Of a stretch of DNA of 64,000 nt, positions 55,851 to 64,000 are shown piece after piece. The position numbers and the translations under genes were made by a program. The notes under the pieces are model-generated. The model did not search any database. It was not told where the DNA came from and saw only the letters and a list, made by a program, of their open reading frames with translations. Numbering within the stretch: position 1 is the stretch's first letter; every line of letters starts with the position of its first letter. This stretch comes from Actinostola sp. cb2023 (lineage: Eukaryota; Cnidaria; Anthozoa; Actiniaria; Actinostolidae). The stretch spans positions 1 to 64,000 of the forward strand of contig JAUJYZ010001595.1 in assembly GCA_033675265.1 (NCBI GenBank). The letters run 5' to 3'.

Positions 55851-56502
55851 AAATCTTTTTCCCTGCTGACAGAGTCTCCTTTTCTCTCTCTTCATCGGGA
55901 GTTAGACTCTGTGATCAGCAGGGAACCATTTCTTAGTCACTGACTCTCACTGATCACAGAAATAGCGCGCCCTAATCTCGTTCAATTTACTCTTTCGCTT
56001 CCACAATTTCCTATCACTTGTCGAATAAAATTCCTAATACCGGTTGCATGCAGGACAAACGTATCTGCAGGAAACTGAGAAAATTATCTCGATATATTTA
56101 CGTAGAAGTAAACCGTAACAGTTTCTAATCGAATTAATAATCAGATATTTTTGGACTAAAAAGCGGTGACGCTAACTGAATTAAAAAGTGAGCAAAAGAC
56201 TGCAGAAAAAAAGAAAAAAACTTCGATAAAAACATTCGATATTGTTCTAAAAATGTTTTGTGGCCTCCGATATCACACAGAAGACGTGATTACTTAGCAC
56301 TTAGTGGTTTATATGACCGCTAATCGTCAAACTGGAATTACCAGAGATTCGATCCGTCTGACGCGGTATAGCATTGGTCAGTTATTGATCAGGATATAAC
56401 ACACATTAAAGATTCTCAACTGGTTTGATCGTTTGTTGTATTGTCAGCGACTGTTAATAAGAACTTCGTAAACAAAGTTACTGGACAATTAAAAACCGTA
56501 TA

Positions 56503-56789
56503 TATATAGCTAATTGCATAATCGTTGTCGGGTTGAAAATCATAAATCATAGAAGCTGAGACCGCAAGGATGGATGGGAAATCAGTTCATGACCTGCATT
56601 ACATACAGATATATTCAATGTTCTCGTAGTTTTGAAAATATATGAGCTATTTAACTAAGATCCTACAAGTCTGAATAAAAAGGTCGATCATTTGACGGTG
56701 TTATTTGAGAGTTTTATTTCCCAGAATTCCTTTTGGTCATAGCTTTCCTGATTTTCAACCTGACAACGATTATGCAATTAGCTATATAT
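56503..56789. mobile_element. MITE, family D copy 2
   Basis: TATATAGCTAATTGCATAAT ... TTATGCAATTAGCTATATAT; the interior matches 26068-26497 (GAGACCGCAAGGATGGATGG). Confidence 0.88.
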
Positions 56790-57217
56790 GTTTCTTTTCG
56801 TTTCCATAAGGAAGGAAACGTTTTAAAGTTGTTTTTTAATATATACCAAAACTTGATTTTTTAACTCGATAATTTCCACTTTCTGTAAACTATTTTATTT
56901 CTTTATTTAATATTCCTGTGATGTTTTCAAAAAAGCTTATTATTGTAAATTAAACAAGACACTGCTGCGTCTAGATTTCAGGTTTAACGTGTTCACTGAT
57001 TTATAGTATTCACTGTGATTTTATATTAGGATCGGCGGAGAAGCTTCAGGGTTCCTTAAAAAAAAAATATAATATAAAAATAAGGATATGGATTTAGAAT
57101 TGATGGATTGTGGATTGTGGATTGTGGATTGTGGATTGTGGATTGATTGTGGATTGTGGATTGTGGATTGTGGATTGTGGATTGTGGATTGTGGATTGTG
57201 GATTGTGGATTGTGGAT

Positions 57218-57469
57218 AATACTGTAATGTCGACAAATAAAGAAATAAAGAAATAAAGAAATAAAGAAATAAAGAAATAAAGAAATAAAAAAATAAAGAA
57301 ATAAAGAAATAAAGAAATAAAGAAATAAAGAAATAAAGAAATAAAGATCTTTATTTCTTTATTTCTTTATTTCTTTATTTCTTTATTTCTTTATTTCTTT
57401 ATTTCTTTATTTCTTTATTTCTTTATTTCTTTATTTCTTTATTTCTTTATTTATCGACATTACAGTATT
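57218..57469. mobile_element. MITE whose interior is an inverted AAATAAAG array
   Basis: AATACTGTAATGTCGAC and GTCGATAAA-type ends (TCGACATTACAGTATT) enclose ~14 copies of AAATAAAG followed directly by ~14 copies of CTTTATTT, meeting at AAGATCTT. The whole unit is one ~250-bp hairpin. Confidence 0.85.
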
Positions 57470-57897
57470 ATTGCGTGGCTGCCTGTGCTTAGAAGGTACT
57501 TAATTCGGCTCTAATACCCATAGTAGTGTTTACTTTAAAATCTTAAATTACTTTTAATGGCTTAAAAGACACTTATGCATCGCTAATGGCTGTAACAGTA
57601 TACGTCATATTAATAAGAAAAAAAAATCAAAATCAGGACACATGACGCACAGAGAGGGATCGAGAGGGGTTTTCTTTCTTGTTCTATGTGTCGCGCAAAT
57701 GCTGTGAATTTGTAGCCGCACAAAAGCTATCTAATTAGAAGAATTTATGAGGATATATTTTCTGAGAAGATGCGATAGGCGCGCCATTTGCTGAGTCGAC
57801 TGGAGTGGTTTAACCGCTAGTCCTATCAGTACCTTGAATATTAGTTTGTACTCAGACAGTACCTCAGCATTTAAATCGAAGTGAAAGAGTGAAAGAA

Positions 57898-58055
57898 AAA
57901 TGACTGAGAGAAATGAAATTTTAAAATGACTGAGAGAAAGGAAAATGACTGAGAGAAAGGAAAATGACTGACAGAAAGGAAAATGACTGACAGAAAGGAA
58001 AATGACTGACAGAAAGGAAAATGACTGACAGAAAGGAAAATGACTGACAGAAAAG
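57898..58055. repeat. Tandem 19-bp repeat GGAAAATGACTGACAGAAA
   Basis: Seven to eight copies with a GACTGAGAG variant at the left side. Minus-strand Phe/Ser frames are artefacts. Confidence 0.9.
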
Positions 58056-58739
58056 AAAAGAAAACACTGAAGAAAAAGCCAAAAGTGTGGTCTCAACCTG
58101 AAACATTAAATAATATAATTTAAGCAAAATATATTAAATAAGTGACCTTTTGCGAGCTAATATTTTTAATTAAAAGCGTCGTTAAGATTACTGCCAAGCA
58201 GTAAGCAGTAAGAGCTACTTAGCTATTTGTCGACAATCAAGTACCTTTACCCAATAAAAGCACCGCTCCATTTAAGTCAAAATAAGATCCAAACCTCTCC
58301 AACTCCAAAGCCCACAATTAATCTATATTAGCAAAGAAATTGTAAATTGCTGTGCATTAGCCGTTGAAATCTTTCTCAATGCGTAGCTAAAATGGTTCGC
58401 CGGAGCTACATCCCTTGGTGGGCTTGATTTACTTTAGCCGAAACAAAATACGGAGATCTCCATTACAGCTTTCATATGCCGCGCTCCCGCTCACCAACTG
58501 TGATATTGATCAATATCCTTCATCACTGATTTACTACGCCATCCGAATCGTGAACAAAATACTTACGCTGTCAACATAGAATTATAAGCTTTTGGAATAA
58601 TTAGTTTTTCCTTTTAGTGATACATTACTAATGATGTATGGATGGCATTCCTGCCTGTGTGTAGTTACAGCCTAAAAACCGTTTTTTGTCAATTTAATTA
58701 GGCACGTTGTTATGGCAACCTGAGACAGGTGGGATAAAC

Positions 58740-58850
58740 ATGGCGGCCAAGTCGCTGGATTTGTATTGTCGGATTTACACTCACAGTATCGAGAATGCTT
58801 TTGGTAGAAGCTGTTTAAACAGAATTGACAGCGCTAGCTACGGAAACTAA
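58740..58850 (+). CDS. Short ORF at a YY1-like motif; possible first exon
   Basis: AACATGGCGGCC opens MAAKSLDLYCRIYTHSIENA and stops after 36 residues. A GT at TTTTG|GTAGAAG could be a donor, making this the 5' exon of a plus-strand gene, but I found no partner exon with confidence. The motif also occurs inside transposons here, so this may be chance. Confidence 0.2.
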   Translation: MAAKSLDLYCRIYTHSIENAFGRSCLNRIDSASYGN

Positions 58851-60410
58851 TACCAGAAAATATAGTTTTGTCTGAGTATTAATCATTAATGGTTAAGTAA
58901 CGACAGCCAACTCTTTTAATTGCAGATCTCAGTTGAGATAGCTAACTATAGTAAGTGCTCTTTCTTCCTCGAACCTTGTGGAAATTACCTACAAAAAAAA
59001 TCCAAATTAAATTTATTACTTGTTGGAGTGGTGGCTTCGGTGATCTATAAAATGAAAAAGTTTCGTGAAATGCGCCAATTTTACGTGGGTATGAAAAGCA
59101 TTTTCCTACAGGAAACAACACTGAACAAAGGCGTATAAGGAAAGCCGTGAGCTCTCCGTGATCAGTGGCTTTTTTCATTCATTCACTGCACACAGCAAGC
59201 TTTTTACTTCTAGCTTTTATGGTCATATACAGAGTACGAGTTGTGTTTTACTTTATGAGTACAGTCTAATAAATCCACAGTTATAGCCTGCTTTAATTTG
59301 AAATATAGAAAAAACGAGAAACACGAGTTTAAAATAGAGTCACCTGGTCGATATTGCTCACTCATTGAACATTTCATTGCATTTTCTTTTCCAGTTTCAA
59401 AACAAACAGCGACCAGCTGCGAAAAACCCAGCCATATTTTCACTGAAGTGATTGGCTCTCAGGATATTAAAACTACGACATATATGAAGTTTGTTTTTGT
59501 ATTAGTTTATTTTGACTACATGGATTTCCTCCAAACTGCTGTTATTTGTGTTTCATCTATAGGTTAGCGGGTTGCTTTATATATATATTTCTGTAAGACG
59601 GCCTTGAAATTAGACTAAACTTCAATGGCTGCATGGATATTGTCAGTCTTTGTGGTAATCTTCGAGTAAATAAGAGTGTTTTTTTTATTAGATACAATAA
59701 TAGCCAACTAGGCTAGCTGACAGTTTTGTCAGCTTATAAGTTTTTTATTTCTCTTCCACTTAATGACACACATCTTTATCTCACAAGACTGATAGAATCG
59801 TTTCTGCACTGTTTGTAGTATTGTCAGTGTAGGCTTCATCTGCATGCATGGCGGCTTTAAATGATCGACAAATGTGAGGTGGATTTACTTCAGCGGTCTC
59901 ATTATGTGTGCTGAAACATAAATACAGTTTTTACATTCAACTGTACTCTTGTGTGGTCTTGTATAATCTAATTTTCCAATTTTCGCTTTTCATTTTAACT
60001 GCTCAGCAATTAACATTTTCTCCAAAGACTCTGTCATCCAAAGCGCAATCCATGCAAGTCTTTTCGAAACCGTTTTTTACTTTGAGTCATTTTTTTGTCT
60101 CCGTCATCATTTCCCCTGCCGGTATTTAAACTTCTCATATGCTGTCTAAGTTCTGATTGTTATCAAGGTTATAATTCAAAGTCTCCAAATACGATAAATC
60201 TCTCACAGAACGTCCAACTTTCGACTACCTAAAAGCGGCCTTGAGGGGAATGTCTTTGCAATGAAAACATGCACCGTTTTAAACCGCTAACGGTATTAGC
60301 CCTGGTTTTAATTGGCCCGCGCACTCGGTTCAATTCTAATAGAAGGCGTGCGTTAATTTAGCCGTGAATCGTACTATACTACCAAAAGTATCTATCTGTT
60401 TAGGTTGAGT
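58851..60410. other. No gene recognised
   Basis: AT-rich DNA with short random-looking frames on both strands; no clear inverted repeat or exon. Confidence 0.5.
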
Positions 60411-61502
60411 TCACATCTCTAATTCGGCTAGTTCTTGTGTGGGCGAAAGTGCTTCACGTTGTGTTTTTGTAGTTGGACTGATTTTAGTTTGGGAGTCGTC
60501 ACTGTGCTGTTTCTGACTACAACCCAGGCTGAGCATTGGCTGTAGGACTTTACGGAATTCTTTGCTTGAGATGTAATAGATTATTGGATCGACGGCAGAG
60601 TTAATAACCACGAACAAACCACACACACTTGCGTAGAGGTAGTAGAACTTGTTATAATGGAACTGATAGGAAAATGCAGCAGCGAAACGGAATATGTTGA
60701 AAGGTAGCATGGTAATGACGAATACTAGGATTAGAGGGGTGAGGATTCGCTTGGCTTTTTTGTTCTGTTTCAGTCGTTGTCTCTCCTCTTTTTTTATGAG
60801 GTTGCTCTTTGCTGAGTCTTCTCCGTGCATTGCCTTGTGGAAGATCGTGCTTTGCTTGAGCTTGTTGGAGATTTTCATATAGGTACAAGTTATAATACCC
60901 AGTGGAAGGAGATACCAGAACACTGCTATTACGATGACGTACACTTTGATCATTACACCGTCTGCAAAGTGAGGCCAGTCAGGGTAACAAGCACGAGTAA
61001 CTTCATGGTAAACAATGATAGGATACATAGGTACAGCCACCACTATGAACGATATCAGCCAAATGAGAAGAATCTTGAGTGTAACTTTTTTGGACGACTC
61101 GGCTCGTTTTGCGAAGGATCGGCGACTGATGATATTTCTGTATCTTTCGATGGCAATCACTGTGATGGACCAAGTGGACGCACCATAGAAAATCTCGGTG
61201 GCAGGATAGATGTACAGACAAAAGAACCTTCCAAAAGGGAATCCCGAGGTGCCGTGCTCCGCTATAGCTAATAAGGGAAAGGTGACCAACAGAACACCTA
61301 AATCAGCTATGGCAAGATTGCGCAAATACAAGTTCATAGTTGTCTTCATGTTGGCACGTTTGGTAATCACGATACAGACCAGTAAGTTACCCACCACACC
61401 AACCAAGGCGATGACTACTTGCAACGTTAACTTGGTAACTTTAAGGGCCATCGGTTGTCGATAGTAAAAATCAAAACTTGTGTTGTTTACTGTCTTATTC
61501 AT
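60411..61502 (-). CDS. Single-exon class A (rhodopsin-like) GPCR
   Basis: A seven-transmembrane receptor of 363 residues, complete and without introns. The start is the first ATG after an in-frame stop. Landmarks: two or three N-glycosylation sites before TM1 (NKT, NNT); GNLLV in TM1 (Asn1.50); LAIADLG in TM2 (Asp2.50); Cys in FFCLY and Cys in RACYPDW, the conserved TM3-loop disulphide; ERY in place of DRY at the end of TM3; Trp in IWL of TM4; Pro in LLPLGI of TM5; a basic third loop; LVFVITMLPF in TM6; NSAVDPIIYY in TM7; and Cys after helix 8 (LGCSQK) for palmitoylation. The sequence looks like an invertebrate peptide-type receptor, but the ligand cannot be assigned. Confidence 0.93.
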   Translation of the reverse strand: MNKTVNNTSFDFYYRQPMALKVTKLTLQVVIALVGVVGNLLVCIVITKRANMKTTMNLYLRNLAIADLGVLLVTFPLLAIAEHGTSGFPFGRFFCLYIYPATEIFYGASTWSITVIAIERYRNIISRRSFAKRAESSKKVTLKILLIWLISFIVVAVPMYPIIVYHEVTRACYPDWPHFADGVMIKVYVIVIAVFWYLLPLGIITCTYMKISNKLKQSTIFHKAMHGEDSAKSNLIKKEERQRLKQNKKAKRILTPLILVFVITMLPFNIFRFAAAFSYQFHYNKFYYLYASVCGLFVVINSAVDPIIYYISSKEFRKVLQPMLSLGCSQKQHSDDSQTKISPTTKTQREALSPTQELAELEM

Positions 61503-63186
61503 GATAGCAGTTCTTCTCTCGAGTTCTTTGTGCCGGTCAGGTGCCTGTAGTGATCTTGTTTTCACTAAAGAGAACTATTTTCTCTAGTGTTCACTCAAGT
61601 TGCGCACCTCTCTGTAGCTCAGTTCACTCCGTCTCGTCAGTGAAACAGCTGTCGTACCTAGAATCGAATGAATCGTACAGCCCACCTCCCCCTCTTTAAA
61701 TAATCTGTCACGATGGAAAGTGTTGGCGATTCAATTGATATGTTGATTAGCTGATGCAAATAATTACTGTTAACTAAAAATACAACGATTGGCGGAGCCT
61801 GAAGGCTGGTGTGTTTGGGTATTGACATTGGCGCAATATTTAAAACCGATCGTACAGAATTACTAGAATCTCTCTGAATTAAAATATACAGTTACGTTAG
61901 AAAGGGATTTCTTTCGCAAGTAATGGCCAGCAATTTTTTAACAGTTTTCTTATCTATTTGATGTCCGTGATTCAGTGTTAATTTGAAGCAGTTTCAGTTC
62001 AATTAATGGCGCTTATGTCCTTCCTATGTGGTTATTATATTGCTTTCTTATCGAATTAAGAAGGGAAATTCAATGGTCAATGGTTTCCTGTTAGTTTCAT
62101 TCGTATTAGCATGTTATTTCCGTACATAAAAACATGTTTGCTGCGCATTTTATGTTGCCTTCGCTTCCTTGCTGGCCCGGCGCTTTTGTTTATCGGCTGC
62201 AGGCTTAATTGAAGAAGAATAAAAAACACATATCTATACTCGCTTATATTGAAATATCGACTATTTTCCGCTGTATTACGATCGCTTGTCGCTATACGGT
62301 GTATCCTTAATTATATTGAGGGCGGGTTTTTTTATTTTTTATTTTTTTTATTTCCGTTTTCCAGTGTAAACTCCAAATACATGGACAAGCTAAGTAACTA
62401 ATTCATTATTTGGCATCATCTGAACCTCCCTGGTTTTCTGATTGTCGTGGTTAGACGTCGTGTAATGTATGGAGTATTATTATTATTAATTATTCATCTT
62501 ATACAGCTATTTCAAAAAACGTTGAAAACTGAATACTGCATACTGAATAGTGCATTCCAAGACCAAAGAGCATTGTGGGCCTCGTTATTTTGAAATAAAA
62601 AGTAAATATACAGCGATTTGTTCGTCATATGGAGCTAGTATATTGTTTCTGATGGAATACACAAAAAATAAAATAAATTATTATTATTTATATTACTTTA
62701 GACAGTATTACACGAGTCCCAAAATGCATTTCGGTCTTGGAATACACTATTTAGACTGATGCAGTATTCAGTATCAACGTTTTTGAAATAGCTGTATATA
62801 CACAACGTTTGAACGATAATGTTATTTTAAAACTACAACTCATGTTTTCAAAATGGTCTTACTTCATCAAATTTCGGTGTATTCCCTTGTCGGTGAATAT
62901 CAAAACAACTTATACTAATAAAGCTTCTCACAGCGGTCATAGGGTGGCAAAGATATGATATGTTTTTTGCAATAAGCCACTTCACGCTGTCGTCCGCCAT
63001 TTTGAATTGGGACAAACGCGGCAAAATTTATAGAAATCTGGATCACTTTCATTTGCCGTAACTCCGCTCATTATCTGTGAAGACCGTTTTATTTGCATAT
63101 TTACAGTAAATGTATGTGGCTTTAAATCATCCCTCCGTATTTCAAGATTTTTCGTAAATAATAAAACTTGTTTTCACTAATGTGTT
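61503..63186. other. GPCR 5' flank; no further gene seen
   Basis: Probable promoter and 5' UTR of the receptor, then AT-rich DNA containing the inverted-repeat element at 62502-62797. No convincing exon. Confidence 0.5.
62502..62797. mobile_element. MITE with ~65-bp inverted ends
   Basis: TACAGCTATTTCAAAAAACG and CGTTTTTGAAATAGCTGTA, continuing through GAATACTGCAT and CCAAGACC with their complements. Confidence 0.88.
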
Positions 63187-63426
63187 TTACTTACTACTTT
63201 CGATGTTGTGATCATTTGCAAAGTTTATAATTAAATTCCATTCTTTCTTTTTTTTTGTTTTATTATTGTTTGTATGTTTTCTTTTTTGGAATTGTTTATA
63301 TATTTCTTCTTTTTTTGGTACTGATTTTTTTGGTAACAAAAATTGTAAAAAAGCATATTGATAAGCTTTCACCTCTTCTCCTTCCTTGAGCCCTAGGTCC
63401 AGTTGCTTTCTTTTGAGTAATAACAT
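63187..63426 (-). CDS. Small Lys-rich ORF, 79 codons, doubtful
   Basis: An ATG-initiated frame encoding KRKQLDLGLKEGEEVKAY, FLQFLLPKKSVPKKEE and a Lys/Asn-rich tail. The composition of the first half looks protein-like, but the second half is low complexity and no splice sites or family are apparent. Confidence 0.2.
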   Translation of the reverse strand: MLLLKRKQLDLGLKEGEEVKAYQYAFLQFLLPKKSVPKKEEIYKQFQKRKHTNNNKTKKKKEWNLIINFANDHNIESSK

Positions 63427-63821
63427 TAAACCATTTCGAATTTATATTAAGTCAAAGAAATTACTAAAATAATTTGATCGACTTGATGATTTAATTGTTT
63501 GTACAACTCAGGCTGTGATTGGCTAACTAATGGTGAGATGTTTGTATGATTTCCTTTCTGTCTTTGGTTGTCATGACAATCCTTGGCTTCATTCTTTTGA
63601 TAAAATATGTCTCACAACTAATTTTCAGGGTACAAATTTTGCCTTCAACTGTCGCACACAACTTGCTCGCGCTTACTTACGGCACGAATCGTTTCGTGTA
63701 AATCAGCCTACAACTTGCTCACGACTGTTGCACACAACACGAAAAAAGTTGTAGGAATTTTGAATCATGTTTCAAAACTCTGCGACAGTCGTAGCCAAAT
63801 AAGGTAAAAATATGGCGTAAA

Positions 63822-64000
63822 ATGGCGAATCTTGAAACAATTTTGCCGAAGGGAGGTAGCGCGGGGAAGGTATTTGACTTTAAAATGGCGGAAAATGTAA
63901 ACAAAGCTTTGCTCGCTTGCAATGGACATCTGGTTTCCATCAAGAAAGTGAAACAAGAATGGTTGGACGAAGAAATCGAAAAGCTTATAACCAAACCGAG
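63822..64000 (+). CDS. 5' end of an unrecognised gene, runs off the window
   Basis: An ATG-initiated frame stays open for 59 codons to the window end: MANLETILPKGGSAGKVFDF, then KMAENVNKALLACNGHLVSI and a charged segment with KQEWLDEEIEKL. Codon composition looks coding and contrasts with the AT-rich flank. The region around the start has repeated AAAATGGCGGA-type motifs (63821, 63883), as at the FBXW5 promoter. A second in-frame Met at codon 22 could be the real start. No family recognised. Confidence 0.55.
   Translation, partial: MANLETILPKGGSAGKVFDFKMAENVNKALLACNGHLVSIKKVKQEWLDEEIEKLITKP

Larger units (their letters stand above)
54916..57217. other. Gene-free stretch with small repeats
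   Basis: Contains GAATGAAT-type repeats (~55450-55590), a Tc1-like unit at 55660-55850, a short CCTGCTGACAGAGTCTCC hairpin (55870-55925), MITE family D copy 2 (56503-56789) and an ATTGTGG 7-bp array at 57105-57216. I see no exon. Confidence 0.6.

Noticed and set aside
58920..59567. Two ORFs of 72 and 89 codons as exons of a gene starting at 58740
   Set aside because: No matching splice phases or recognisable protein; low complexity.

Overview
The window is animal (metazoan) nuclear DNA. It has spliced genes with GT-AG introns, orthologues of known animal genes, an intron-poor class A GPCR, and a very heavy load of microsatellites, minisatellites and short inverted-repeat transposons. Abundant TACATGTA-type motifs, the MITE landscape and LINE/SINE tails ending in (ATT)n suggest a marine invertebrate. 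The sequence alone does not fix the phylum.

Layout. (1) 34.3 kb down to 1.6 kb, minus strand: a BAG6 (BAT3/Scythe) homologue. I resolved 19 exons in continuous phase, 855 codons from the ubiquitin-like N-terminus to the conserved helical region. Its last exons were not found and are probably left of the window. Its introns hold an R2/R4-type LINE (6.8-10.2 kb), a ~96-bp satellite array (11.1-18.8 kb), a minisatellite with no stops in any plus-strand frame (23.7-25.1 kb), TTAA-flanked piggyBac-like elements and many MITEs. (2) 34.65-37.4 kb, plus strand: an FBXW5 homologue (F-box plus WD40), head to head with BAG6 across ~320 bp. Its reading frame is broken at two places. (3) 37.4-41.4 kb: gene-free, with transposons including a 1.4-kb foldback element flanked by 11-bp target duplications. 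(4) 52.2-41.4 kb, minus strand: an unrecognised four-exon gene that I infer encodes a type II membrane protein. It has two different cytoplasmic tandem-repeat regions, a coiled coil, one transmembrane segment and a Ser/Thr/Pro-rich ectodomain. Its last intron contains about 5.29 kb of nearly pure (CTA)n. (5) 52.5-60.4 kb: gene-poor, with a 1-kb CCATT array and several inverted-repeat elements. (6) 61.5-60.4 kb, minus strand: a single-exon class A GPCR. (7) 63.82 kb to the end, plus strand: the start of another gene that runs off the window.

BAG6 (chaperone holdase for tail-anchored and mislocalised proteins) and FBXW5 (SCF/CRL4 substrate receptor) both belong to protein quality control and ubiquitination, so a shared promoter is plausible but unproven. 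No operon-like relation is visible among the other genes. Most long open frames in this window are translated simple repeats and were rejected.
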